Assembly (NCBI RefSeq): GCF_014297465.1
Contig: NZ_JACORT010000001.1
Coordinates: 248,001-312,000, forward strand
Source: Ramlibacter cellulosilyticus
Lineage (GTDB): Bacteria > Pseudomonadota > Gammaproteobacteria > Burkholderiales > Burkholderiaceae_C
Direction of reading: 5' to 3'
Length of the DNA: 64,000 nt
Position 1 is the first letter of the stretch. Each line of letters starts with the position of its first letter. Under the pieces are notes generated by a model. The model was not told the DNA's origin and did no database searches. It saw only the letters and a list, made by a program, of their open reading frames with translations. This document shows, piece after piece, positions 28,500 through 36,562 of the stretch. The position numbers and the translations under genes are program-made.

Positions 28500-29723
28500 T
28501 CAGGCGAGCAGGTCACGCAGGGTGCGCGCGACGACCTTGGTCGCGCGGCGCAGGTCTTCGAGGTCCAGGCGTTCGTCGGCGCGCTTCGCGTGGGACTCCA
28601 GCACGGTGCGCGGGCCGGCGCCGTAGATCACGCCGGGAATGCCCGCTTCGCCGTACAGGCGCACGTCGGTGTAGAGCGGCGTGCCCATGGCGGGGATGTC
28701 CTGGCCGAAGAGTTCCTTGCCGTGCTTCTGGATCGCGTCGACCAGGGGCTTGTTGCCGGCGAGGGGCTTCAGCGAATTGGCCAGCAGCATGCGCCGGATG
28801 TCCACCGTGATGCCGGGGAAGGTGGCGGCGGCTTCGGCGATCACGCGGCGGATGTCCGCTTCCACTTCCTGCGGGTTCTCCTCGGGGATCATGCGGCGGT
28901 CCAGCTTGAACGCCACCTTGCCGGGGACCACGTTCGTGTTCGTGCCGCCCGTGATGAGGCCCACGTTCAGGTAAGGATGCTTGATGCCCTCGACCTTCGA
29001 CGTGACCTGCTGGTACTTCGCGTTCTGTGCGTAGAGCGCGTTCAGGATCCTGACCGCACCCTGCAGCGCGTCGACCCCGGTGTGCGGGATGGCCGCGTGC
29101 GCCATCTTGCCGTGCACCGTCACCTCCATCTGCAGGCAACCGTTGTGGGCGGTGACGACTTCGTAGCTGAAGCCCGCGGCGATCATGAGGTCGGGCTTCG
29201 TGATGCCCTTCTTCAGCAGCCAGCCCGGGCCGAGCTCGCCGCCCCATTCCTCGTCGTAGGTGAAGTGCAGCTCCACGCCGCCCTTCAGCGGCGCGCCCAG
29301 CGATTCCAGCGCCCGTACCGCGAAGGTGAAGCTGGCGAAGTCGCACTTGCTCACGGCGGCGGCGCGGCCGTAGATCTTGCCGTCGACGATCTCGCCGCCG
29401 TAAGGGTCGTGGGTCCAGCCTTCGCCGGGGGGGACGACGTCGCCGTGCGCATTGAGCGCCACGGTGCGCCCCTGGCCGTACTTGCGGCGCACGACGAGGT
29501 TGGTGATGGACTGCAGGCCGTAGGCTTTCACCTCCGCTTCCGGCACGGGATGCTTCTCCGCTTCCATGCCGAAGGCCTTCAGCAGTTCGGCGGTGCGCTC
29601 CGCATGCGGCGCGTTGTTGCCCGGGGGCGTGTCGGTGGGGACGCGGATCAGCTCCTGGAGGAAGCGCACTTCCTCGTCGAAGTGGGCGTCGATCCAGGCG
29701 TCGAGTTTCTGGTGGTCGTTCAT
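28500..29723 (-). CDS. M20-family amidohydrolase (ArgE/DapE type), candidate ureide enzyme
   Basis: Zinc-dependent hydrolase of 407 residues. Metal-site blocks are NAHGDVVPPGEGWTHDPYGG (His and Asp ligands), YDEEWGGELG with the general-base Glu, and the C-terminal SHAKRADERL carrying the last His. The central dimerisation domain includes the HAAIPHTGVDAL block. Start MNDHQKLDAW overlaps the stop of the UraD-AllC fusion (ATGA), so it belongs to the ureide operon. Possible substrates are ureidoglycine, ureidoglycolate or an N-carbamoyl compound; family sequence only supports a hydrolase of an acylated amino acid. Confidence 0.85.
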   Translation of the reverse strand: MNDHQKLDAWIDAHFDEEVRFLQELIRVPTDTPPGNNAPHAERTAELLKAFGMEAEKHPVPEAEVKAYGLQSITNLVVRRKYGQGRTVALNAHGDVVPPGEGWTHDPYGGEIVDGKIYGRAAAVSKCDFASFTFAVRALESLGAPLKGGVELHFTYDEEWGGELGPGWLLKKGITKPDLMIAAGFSYEVVTAHNGCLQMEVTVHGKMAHAAIPHTGVDALQGAVRILNALYAQNAKYQQVTSKVEGIKHPYLNVGLITGGTNTNVVPGKVAFKLDRRMIPEENPQEVEADIRRVIAEAAATFPGITVDIRRMLLANSLKPLAGNKPLVDAIQKHGKELFGQDIPAMGTPLYTDVRLYGEAGIPGVIYGAGPRTVLESHAKRADERLDLEDLRRATKVVARTLRDLLA

Positions 29724-31489
29724 GCTTGCTCCTGCGCGAGCTGCTCCAGCAGGTGCTGGAAGGCGCGCACGCCCAGCTCCATGTCGTCGCTGGTGGTGGA
29801 TTCGAGGGGGTTGTGGCTGATGCCGGAGTTCTGGCCGCGCACGAAGAGCATCGCCTGCGGCATCGTCTCGTGCAGCTTCATGGCGTCGTGGCCGGCGCCG
29901 CTGGGCATGCGGTACAGCGGCAGGCCGAGCGATTCCACGGCGGCCTCCCAGCGGCGCTGCCAGGCGGGAGCGCTCGGCGCGGCGGCGGCGCGCATGGTCT
30001 CTTCGACCGCGTGGTGCAGCCCGCGGCGCGCGCAGATCTCCTGCAGCTTCGCGAGCACGTCGTCGACCAGGGCATCGCGCTGCGGGTCCGTCGGCGCGCG
30101 CAGGTCCAGCGAGAACAAGCAGCGCCCCGGCACCACGTTGATGGAGCCGTTCGGGACCTGCAGCATGCCGATGGTGCCGACCGAATCGCCGTCTTGCGAC
30201 GCGCGCCGTTCGACGTACAGGGCCAGCTCGGCGACCGCGACGGCGGCATCGCGCCGGCGGTCCATCGGGGTCGTGCCCGCGTGGCTCGCCATCCCCGTCA
30301 CCTCGCAATGGAAGCGGCGGCCGCCGTTGATGGACGTGACGATGCCCAGCGGGATGTCGATCTCGTTGAGCACCGGGCCTTGCTCGATGTGCACTTCGAC
30401 GAAGCCGAGATAGTGTTGCGGGTCGCGTTTCAGCGCGGCGATCGCGTCCAGGTCCGCGGGCAGGCCGGCGTGGCGCATCGCGTCGCGCATCGTCACGCCG
30501 CCGGCATCCTTCTGGTCCAGCCAGGCCGGATCGAAATGGCCGGTGAGCGCGCCCGAGCCGAGGAAGGTGGCCTTGTACCGCTGGCCTTCTTCTTCCGCGA
30601 AGGCGACCACCTCGACGCCGAACGGCAGCCGGCGCTTCGCGCGGGCCAGTTCGCGCACGCAGGCCATGGGCGTGAAGATGCCCAGGCGCCCGTCGTACTT
30701 GCCGCCGTTGCGGACGGTGTCGTAGTGGGAGCCGGTGAGGACGTATTTCGCGCCTGCCGTCGCGCCCCGGTAGCGGCCGACCACGTTGCCGACGGCATCG
30801 ATCTCGACTTCGTCGAAGCCGGCCTCGCGCATGTCCGCCACGATCTGCTTCGCCGCCGCGCGGTGCGCATCGGTCAGGTAGGTCACCGTGAGCTGGCCGG
30901 GCTGGTCGCTGTGCTGCGCGAGCGCTTCCTGCCAGTCCCACACCCGATTGCCCTGCACCGGCTCGACGCCGAACTTGTCGTTCAGGCGCAGTTCCACGAT
31001 GCGGTGGATGTTGCGCAGGGCTTCGGCGCGCTCGAAGTCGGGGTGGTTCTCCAGCCGGCGCGCGAAGGTGTCGATGATCTGCTGGCGCGTGAGGCCGGTG
31101 CCGCGCGGGCCGCGCACGGCCAGGATGAAAGGGAAGCCGAACTTCGCGTTGTAGCCGGCATTCAGCTCCTGGATGCGGGCGAACTCCTCGGGCGTGCAGT
31201 TGGTGAGGCCCGCCTTGCTCTGCTCGTTGGTCGATTCGCTGGTGAGCGTGTTCGCGACCATGGCCTTGCCGGCCAGCTCGGGGTGGGCGCGGATCAGCGT
31301 GAGCTGCTTCGCCTCTCCCGCTTCGCGCACGATGTCGGCCATCGCCTGCTTCAGGTGCCCCAGCGAGCGGAAAGGTCGCTGCGCGAGGGCCGCTTCGGCG
31401 ATCCAGGGCGAATGTTCGTAGAGGCCGTCCAGCAGGCGCGCAGCTTCCTTCGCGTCGGCGGCATTGAGTTGTTCGAGGGTGAGGGCCAT
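29720..31489 (-). CDS. Bifunctional OHCU decarboxylase / allantoate amidohydrolase
   Basis: Fusion of two ureide enzymes in 589 residues. Residues 1-170 are OHCU decarboxylase (UraD): catalytic His69 in RAHPELAGK, SESTNEQSKAGL and FGFPFILAVRG. Residues about 180-589 are a Zn-dependent allantoate amidohydrolase (AllC, M20/HyuC type): metal ligands His255 and Asp266 in GSHYDTVRNGGKYDG, Glu300-301 in FAEEEGQR, the EVHIEQGPVL block and PSGAGHDAM with the last His. It makes allantoin from OHCU and, after PuuE, hydrolyses allantoate. Sits between puuE and the M20 gene, overlapping the latter. Confidence 0.93.
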   Translation of the reverse strand: MALTLEQLNAADAKEAARLLDGLYEHSPWIAEAALAQRPFRSLGHLKQAMADIVREAGEAKQLTLIRAHPELAGKAMVANTLTSESTNEQSKAGLTNCTPEEFARIQELNAGYNAKFGFPFILAVRGPRGTGLTRQQIIDTFARRLENHPDFERAEALRNIHRIVELRLNDKFGVEPVQGNRVWDWQEALAQHSDQPGQLTVTYLTDAHRAAAKQIVADMREAGFDEVEIDAVGNVVGRYRGATAGAKYVLTGSHYDTVRNGGKYDGRLGIFTPMACVRELARAKRRLPFGVEVVAFAEEEGQRYKATFLGSGALTGHFDPAWLDQKDAGGVTMRDAMRHAGLPADLDAIAALKRDPQHYLGFVEVHIEQGPVLNEIDIPLGIVTSINGGRRFHCEVTGMASHAGTTPMDRRRDAAVAVAELALYVERRASQDGDSVGTIGMLQVPNGSINVVPGRCLFSLDLRAPTDPQRDALVDDVLAKLQEICARRGLHHAVEETMRAAAAPSAPAWQRRWEAAVESLGLPLYRMPSGAGHDAMKLHETMPQAMLFVRGQNSGISHNPLESTTSDDMELGVRAFQHLLEQLAQEQA

Positions 31490-31490
31490 G

Positions 31491-32435
31491 TCAGGCCTCC
31501 TGGTAGGGGTGGACCTGCTTCCAGTGCCGCGCGATGTCCAGGCGCGTGCACACCCACACGCGGTCGTGCGTCGCGACGTGGTCCAGGAAGCGCTGCAGCG
31601 CCGTGATGCGTCCGGGGCGCCCGAGCAGGCGGCAGTGCATGCCGACGCTCATCATCCTGGGTGCCTCGTCGCCTTCGGCGTAGAGCGCATCGAAGCTGTC
31701 CTTCATGTACTGGAAGAAGGGATCGGCGTGCGAGTAACCCTGGGGCAGGGCGAAACGCATGTCGTTGCAGTCCAGCGTGTAGGGCACGACCAGGTGCGGC
31801 ACGACGTTGCCGTCGGTCTTCTTCACCTTCATCCAGAAGGGGAGGTCGTCGCCGTAGTAGTCGCTGTCGTACTCGAAGCCGCCGTAGTCCGCCACCAGGC
31901 GCCGCGTGTTGGGGCTGTCGCGGCCGGTGTACCAGCCCAGGGGCCGCTCGCCCGTGAGCTTGACGATGGCTTCCATGCCCAGGCGCATGTGCTCGCGCTC
32001 CACTTCTTCCGGCACGTTCTGGTAGTGGATCCACTTCCAGCCGTGGCAGGCGATCTCGTGGCCGAGTTCGACGAAGGCCTGCGTGATGTCGGGACAGCGT
32101 TGCAGCGCGGAGCCGATGCCGAAGACGGTCAGCGGCAGCTTGCGCTTCTCGAACTCGCGCAGGATGCGCCAGACGCCCGCGCGCGAGCCGTATTCGTAGA
32201 TCCCTTCCATGCTCAGGTGGCGCTCGGGGAAGGCGGCCGGGTTGAACATCTCGGAGAGGAACTGCTCCGACGCGGGGTCGCCGTGCAGCGTGCAGTTCTC
32301 GCCGCCTTCCTCGAAGTTCAGGACGAACTGCACGGCGATGCGTGCGTTGCCCGGCCACTGCGCGTGGGGAGGGTTGCGGCCGTAGCCGGCCAGGTCGCGC
32401 GGGTAAGGCGCGGTGGAGTCGTAGACGGTACTCAT
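31491..32435 (-). CDS. puuE: Allantoinase PuuE (polysaccharide-deacetylase fold)
   Basis: Hydrolyses allantoin to allantoate, without metal, using the NodB/polysaccharide deacetylase fold. The 314 residues match PuuE closely: DLAGYGRNPPHAQWP near the start, VQFVLNFEEGGENC, GHEIACHGWKWIHYQ, LGWYTGRDSPNTRRLV and the ending GRITALQRFLDHV. Start overlaps the stop of the GntR regulator gene upstream and its own stop is one base before the UraD-AllC start, so the genes form one tight operon under that regulator. Confidence 0.95.
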   Translation of the reverse strand: MSTVYDSTAPYPRDLAGYGRNPPHAQWPGNARIAVQFVLNFEEGGENCTLHGDPASEQFLSEMFNPAAFPERHLSMEGIYEYGSRAGVWRILREFEKRKLPLTVFGIGSALQRCPDITQAFVELGHEIACHGWKWIHYQNVPEEVEREHMRLGMEAIVKLTGERPLGWYTGRDSPNTRRLVADYGGFEYDSDYYGDDLPFWMKVKKTDGNVVPHLVVPYTLDCNDMRFALPQGYSHADPFFQYMKDSFDALYAEGDEAPRMMSVGMHCRLLGRPGRITALQRFLDHVATHDRVWVCTRLDIARHWKQVHPYQEA

Positions 32436-33097
32436 GCCAGGGCGAGTGCGATGTCGTGGGTGGGGACGGTGCGGTCGAAGGCGAGGCTTTCTTCCACGTG
32501 GAGCAGGTGTTCTTCCATCAGCTTCACGGCGCGCTTCTCGTCCTTCGCGGCGAGGGCCTTGATCAGCTCGACGTGCTCCTCCTGCGAGTGCGCCTCGAAG
32601 CTGTCGCGCTGGTACATGAGGGTGATGAGCGAACTGCGGGAGACGAGGTCACGCAGGATCTGCGCCAGCACCGCGTTGTCGGCGAGTTCGGCCATGCGCA
32701 CGTGGAAGTCGCCGAGCAGCTGCTGGCGCTCGGTGGCGTCGCCGCCCGCCATCGCCGCCTTTTCCTGCGCGACGTGCTCCCGCAGCGCCTTCAGCCTGGC
32801 GGGGGTCTGGTTGCGCAGGAACTCGCGGACCATTTCCACCTCGAGCAGGCGGCGGACCTGGAAGACCTGGCGCGCTTCTTCGACGGTGGGGGCAGCAACG
32901 AAGGCACCGCGCGCGGGCTCCATCTTCACGAGGTGCTTCTGCACCAGCTGGAACAGGGCCTGGCGCACCAGCGTGCGGGAGACGCCGAAGTGGTCGGCCA
33001 GCTTCTGTTCCGCCAGCTTGGTGCCCGGCTGCAGCCGGTGCTCCACGATCGCGCGCGTCAGCGCGTCGACGATCGTGCGGGTGGTGGAAGGCTCCAT
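32432..33097 (-). CDS. GntR-family (FCD) regulator of purine/ureide genes
   Basis: Regulator of 221 residues: winged helix-turn-helix at 1-70 (LQPGTKLAEQKLADHFGVSR and TLVRQALFQLVQKHLV) and an FCD effector domain with conserved His at FHVRMAELADN and EEHVELIKAL. Start MEPSTTRTI at 33097 is followed at once by the DNA-binding domain. Overlaps puuE (ATGA). The palindrome AGTGTATACACT lies 28 bases upstream, and again before puuD, so it probably regulates itself, the ureide operon, HIU hydrolase and PuuD. Confidence 0.92.
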   Translation of the reverse strand: MEPSTTRTIVDALTRAIVEHRLQPGTKLAEQKLADHFGVSRTLVRQALFQLVQKHLVKMEPARGAFVAAPTVEEARQVFQVRRLLEVEMVREFLRNQTPARLKALREHVAQEKAAMAGGDATERQQLLGDFHVRMAELADNAVLAQILRDLVSRSSLITLMYQRDSFEAHSQEEHVELIKALAAKDEKRAVKLMEEHLLHVEESLAFDRTVPTHDIALALA

Positions 33098-33124
33098 GCG
33101 GCCATCATAGTCGCGGGTTCCAAA

Positions 33125-33136
33125 AGTGTATACACT
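33125..33136. promoter_or_regulatory. Probable GntR operator, divergent regulator/HIU hydrolase promoter
   Basis: Perfect 12-base palindrome AGTGTATACACT between the GntR gene and the HIU hydrolase gene. The same 12 bases occur before puuD at 35172-35183. Such palindromes with a central TATA are typical binding sites of FCD-type GntR regulators. Confidence 0.75.
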
Positions 33137-33164
33137 GCAGTCGACAATCTCCGGAGAAACCCCC

Positions 33165-33518
33165 ATGGGCCTGAGCACCCACGTCCTCGACACGATGCAC
33201 GGCACCCCCGCGGCGGGCATGGCCGTCGAGCTGCATGCCACCGCCGGCGGCACCGCCACGTTGGTGAAGCGCTTCGTGCTGAATGCGGATGGCCGCAATC
33301 CGGACGGCCCGCTGTTCGACAACGCGAGCCTGAAGAAGGGGACCTACCGGCTGGTGTTCGACGTGGCGGCGTACTTCCGCGCACGCGGGGTGGAGTTGCC
33401 CGATCCGCCCTTCCTCGATCGCGTGACGCTGGACTTCGGCGTGGCGAACGTGGAGCAGCATTACCACGTGCCGCTGCTGGTGAGCCCGTGGAGTTATTCG
33501 ACGTATCGGGGGTCGTGA
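33165..33518 (+). CDS. 5-hydroxyisourate hydrolase (transthyretin-like)
   Basis: Hydrolyses 5-hydroxyisourate, the PuuD product, to OHCU. 117 residues; start at MGLSTHVLD because the family begins with LSTHVLDT. Key residues: the His in [12 protein letters not shown], the Arg in [12 protein letters not shown] and the C-terminal His and YRGS tail ([11 protein letters not shown]), which is the signature of the family. Divergent from its probable regulator with the operator palindrome between them. Confidence 0.95.
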   Translation: MGLSTHVLDTMHGTPAAGMAVELHATAGGTATLVKRFVLNADGRNPDGPLFDNASLKKGTYRLVFDVAAYFRARGVELPDPPFLDRVTLDFGVANVEQHYHVPLLVSPWSYSTYRGS

Positions 33519-33544
33519 GGGGGATCGGTGGGGTTCGCGTTCGC

Positions 33545-33653
33545 TCACCGTCCGCGGCTTCGCCGCGCCACCCTACAGCTTCGTGTCGGACCCCGTTCGC
33601 AGGGTGGCGGCGGCGTGCCGCCGGAAGGTGAGCCGCAGGCGAACCCCAGCGCA
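33545..33653. repeat. Intergenic repeat, CCACCCTACA / GGGTGGCGG type
   Basis: Contains GCCACCCTACA (about 33568-33578) and AGGGTGGCGGCGGCGTGCCG (33601-33620). These arms resemble the better-formed copy at 55921-56023. It lies between the convergent HIU hydrolase and TonB-like lipoprotein genes. Confidence 0.6.
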
Positions 33654-33657
33654 AAAG

Positions 33658-33682
33658 AAAAGCGGCCCGCGGGCCGCTTTTT
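33658..33682. terminator. Bidirectional rho-independent terminator
   Basis: Hairpin AAAGCGGCCC/GGGCCGCTTTTT with a CG loop between two convergent genes. It has a T run on the plus strand and an A run on the other side, so it can serve both. Confidence 0.85.
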
Positions 33683-33702
33683 CGATCGTGTCGGGGCGAG
33701 AC

Positions 33703-34233
33703 TCAGTCCTGCCCCTCCGTCAGCGTATCCAGCTGGAACCGTCCGCTCTTGTGCCACAGCCACGTGTCCGTGTACACCACCTTGCCCATGCGGGCGGGCA
33801 CCGGGTACGGCGCGGCGGAGCGCACGGTCCGCTCGATCTCCGCGATCACTTCCGGTGCGTGGCGCGGTGCGCGCATCCAGCTCAGGTTGCGCACCTGGCC
33901 CTGGCCGTCCACTTCCACCTGCAGCACGCCGATCGCGTACAGCAGGGGCGGCATGCGGCCCTTCCAGATGCGTTCCTGGTTGAGGGCGTAGAGGTGCTGC
34001 GCGGCGTCCTGGCGGTAGGCGCGCGGGTTCGTCGCGGCGGACGTCTTGATCACCATGGCGGGCGCGGGCTGCGCCGACCGGGCCACGGGGTCTTCGGCAG
34101 GCGCCGGCTGGACGACGGCGGCGCGCGGTTGCTCCGGCGCCGGGGGCGGCGCCGAGCTGCAGGATGCGAGCAGCACGGCGGTGCCGGCCAGCATGGCGGG
34201 CGTCAGGGATTGCAGGGTCGGGCGATACTTCAT
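33703..34233 (-). CDS. Lipoprotein with TonB C-terminal-like domain
   Basis: Protein of 176 residues with a lipoprotein signal ending LLASC (Cys25), a Pro/Ala-rich linker to about residue 60, and a C-terminal domain resembling the TonB C-terminal fold: YAIGVLQVEVDGQGQVRNLSW followed by IAEIERTVRSAAPYPVPA. No ExbB/ExbD genes are near. A similar but shorter protein is encoded at 36563-36967. Role unknown; stand-alone TonB-like lipoproteins are common in Burkholderiales. Confidence 0.65.
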   Translation of the reverse strand: MKYRPTLQSLTPAMLAGTAVLLASCSSAPPPAPEQPRAAVVQPAPAEDPVARSAQPAPAMVIKTSAATNPRAYRQDAAQHLYALNQERIWKGRMPPLLYAIGVLQVEVDGQGQVRNLSWMRAPRHAPEVIAEIERTVRSAAPYPVPARMGKVVYTDTWLWHKSGRFQLDTLTEGQD

Positions 34234-34358
34234 CTCGGGTCTCCTCGCGAGGACACGCGTACGGCGTGCGGCGCCAATCTACAACGGCAGCGCTACGCGC
34301 AATGATGACCTTCGTTACGAAACGCTTCGTGTTCTTGCCTCCCGCTTCACTGTAAAGA

Positions 34359-35162
34359 ATGCTGCCCATCAAAGAAGTCACGAGCCGGCTCGCGTCGCAG
34401 GACGCGGTGTTGGTGGACGTCCACGCCACTGCGGGATCGGTGCCCCGCGAGGCGGGCGCGTGGATGGCGGTGTTCCGCGACGCGGTCGTCGGCACCATCG
34501 GCGGCGGGCACCTGGAACTGCAGGCGATCGAGGAGGCGCGCCGCCGCTTGTCGCAGACGACCGGCGAGGCGGTGTTGCGTTATCCCCTCGGTCCGGCGCT
34601 CGGCCAGTGCTGCGGCGGCGTGGTGCACCTGCGCTTCGAACGCGTGACGGCGGCGGACGCGCCGGCGCTCGTGCAGCGGCTGCAGTCCCATTTCGTGCCG
34701 GTCGCGCTGTTCGGTGGCGGCCACGTCGGCAAGGCGCTGGTGCGCGTGCTGGGCACGCTGCCCTTCGCGGTGACCTGGATCGACAGCCGCGACGAGATCT
34801 TTCCGGAGGAGGTGCCGGAGAACGCGCAGTGCGAGCACTCCGACCCCGTGCAGGCCGCGGTGGCGGACCTCGCGCCGGGCTCGCGCGTGCTGGTCATGAG
34901 TTTCAGCCACGCGGAAGACCTCGACGTCGTCGCGGCCTGCCTGAAGCGCCTGCGCGAACGCGGCGACCTGCCGTACGTGGGCCTGATCGGCAGCAAGACG
35001 AAGTGGGCGACCTTCCGCCACCGGCTGGAGGAGCGTGGCTTCACCGGCGAGGAGCTGGCGCGCATCACCTGCCCGATCGGCATCCCGGGCATCACGGGCA
35101 AGGAGCCGGAGGTGATCGCGGTGGCCGTGGCGGCCCAGCTCCTGCAACTCCCGCTTTCGTGA
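34359..35162 (+). CDS. xdhC: Xanthine dehydrogenase accessory protein XdhC
   Basis: Molybdenum-cofactor sulphuration/insertion factor of 267 residues. N-terminal XdhC/CoxI domain with VDVHATAGSVPREAGAWM, GTIGGGHLELQA and LGPALGQCCGG (the Cys pair proposed to help transfer the cofactor), then a C-terminal Rossmann domain FGGGHVGKALVRVLG and GLIGSKTKWATFRHRL. It is needed for active xanthine dehydrogenase, which makes the urate used by PuuD, but xdhA and xdhB are not in the window. Just upstream of puuD on the same strand. Confidence 0.93.
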   Translation: MLPIKEVTSRLASQDAVLVDVHATAGSVPREAGAWMAVFRDAVVGTIGGGHLELQAIEEARRRLSQTTGEAVLRYPLGPALGQCCGGVVHLRFERVTAADAPALVQRLQSHFVPVALFGGGHVGKALVRVLGTLPFAVTWIDSRDEIFPEEVPENAQCEHSDPVQAAVADLAPGSRVLVMSFSHAEDLDVVAACLKRLRERGDLPYVGLIGSKTKWATFRHRLEERGFTGEELARITCPIGIPGITGKEPEVIAVAVAAQLLQLPLS

Positions 35163-35171
35163 AGCGGCCAG

Positions 35172-35183
35172 AGTGTATACACT
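35172..35183. promoter_or_regulatory. Probable GntR operator before puuD
   Basis: Second copy of the palindrome AGTGTATACACT, extended to GAGTGTATACACTC (35171-35184), 113 bases upstream of the puuD start and just after xdhC. Confidence 0.75.
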
Positions 35184-35296
35184 CCGGTCCACAGTCGCAG
35201 CGGCGCCCGAAATTGGAATCTGACCCCAATAAGGAGTGCGCGACAAGTCTCTGCTCAGAGCGCCCGCGGTGGTGAGCAGGTCACTCGGCAAGAAGC

Positions 35297-36496
35297 ATGG
35301 AAAGCTATCTTCTCGACTGGGCCAACCTCCTGCTGCGCTGGCTGCACGTCATCACCGCGATCGCCTGGATCGGGTCCTCCTTCTACTTCGTCTTCCTGGA
35401 CAGCAGCCTCGTGCCGGCGGCGGATCCGAAGCTGCGCGCGGAGGGGGTCACCGGCGAACTGTGGGCCGTCCACGGCGGGGGGTTCTACCACCCGGTGAAG
35501 TACGCCGTGGCGCCGCCACAGCTGCCGCCGCACCTCCACTGGTTCTACTGGGAGGCGTATTCCACGTGGCTCTCCGGCTTCGCGCTCTTCACGGTGTCGT
35601 ACATCTGGAACGCGAGCAGCTACCTGGTCGACAAGTCGCTCGTGAACTGGGCGCCGGGTGCCGCCGTGGGCGTCGCCCTGTGCTTCCTGGTCGTGTTCTG
35701 GATCCTCTACGACGCGATCTGCCAGGTGTTCGGGCGGCGCAAGAACGGAGATGCGATCGTCGGCGCGCTGGTGTTCCTGCTGGTGTGCGTGGCCGCGTGG
35801 CTCGCATGCCAGTGGTTCGCGGGACGCGCGGCCTTCCTCCTGGTGGGCGCGATGATCGCGACGGCGATGAGCGCCAACGTCTTCTTCTGGATCATCCCCG
35901 GCCAGCGCAAGGTGGTGAAGTCCATCGAGGCGGGCGAGGCGCCGGACCCGATCCACGGCTGGCGCGGCAAGCAGCGCAGCGTGCACAACACCTACTTCAC
36001 GCTGCCGGTGCTGTTCGCGATGCTGTCCAACCACTACAGCTTCCTCTACACGCACAAGCTGAACTGGGTGGTGCTGGTGCTGATGATGTTCGCCGGCGCG
36101 GCGATCCGCCAGTTCTTCGTCATGCGCCACGGGTACAAGCTGGGACGCAACCGGCATCCCGCGGGTTACGCGCTCGTGGGCGTCGCGCTGATCGTCGCGA
36201 CCGCCGTCTGGCTCACCCCCGCGCCCAGCGAAGCCGCGAAGGCGCCCGCCGCCGCGGCCGACTATGCCGCCGTGAGCAAGGTGCTGGAGCAGCGCTGCGT
36301 GCAGTGCCACGGCGCGCAGGTGCAGATGAAGAACGTGCGCCTCGATTCGCCGGACGCCGTGAAGCTGCACGCGCAGGCGGTGTACCAGCAGGCCGTGGTC
36401 GCCAAGACCATGCCCTTGAACAACGCGACGCAGATCACCGAAGGCGAACGCGCGCTCATTGGCCAGTGGTTCCAGGCGGGCGCGAAGACGCCCTGA
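35297..36496 (+). CDS. puuD: Membrane-bound urate hydroxylase/oxidase with cytochrome c domain
   Basis: Oxidises urate to 5-hydroxyisourate, passing electrons to the respiratory chain. 399 residues: eight or so transmembrane helices in the first 300 (WLHVITAIAWIGSSFYFVFLD, EAYSTWLSGFALFTVSYIWN, and SVHNTYFTLPVLFAMLSNHY), then a C-terminal periplasmic haem domain with Cys334-Val-Gln-Cys337-His338. Matches the PuuD family in order and length. Preceded by the GntR operator palindrome; with HIU hydrolase, UraD-AllC and PuuE it completes urate breakdown to ureides. Confidence 0.94.
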   Translation: MESYLLDWANLLLRWLHVITAIAWIGSSFYFVFLDSSLVPAADPKLRAEGVTGELWAVHGGGFYHPVKYAVAPPQLPPHLHWFYWEAYSTWLSGFALFTVSYIWNASSYLVDKSLVNWAPGAAVGVALCFLVVFWILYDAICQVFGRRKNGDAIVGALVFLLVCVAAWLACQWFAGRAAFLLVGAMIATAMSANVFFWIIPGQRKVVKSIEAGEAPDPIHGWRGKQRSVHNTYFTLPVLFAMLSNHYSFLYTHKLNWVVLVLMMFAGAAIRQFFVMRHGYKLGRNRHPAGYALVGVALIVATAVWLTPAPSEAAKAPAAAADYAAVSKVLEQRCVQCHGAQVQMKNVRLDSPDAVKLHAQAVYQQAVVAKTMPLNNATQITEGERALIGQWFQAGAKTP

Positions 36497-36562
36497 CGCG
36501 CGGCCGGTAAAGAGGCAAGGGCACCGCCCCCCGCCGGTGCGGATCGGCGCGATACTGTCGGG

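Noticed and set aside
26952..30413. Open frame of over 1100 codons on the plus strand
   Set aside because: Antisense to the NCS2 permease, M20 hydrolase and UraD-AllC genes, whose motifs are intact. The plus-strand product is low-complexity His/Asp/Arg-rich with no motifs.
35185..35296. Possible riboswitch in the puuD leader
   Set aside because: No conserved aptamer pattern could be recognised; the operator palindrome just upstream already explains regulation.
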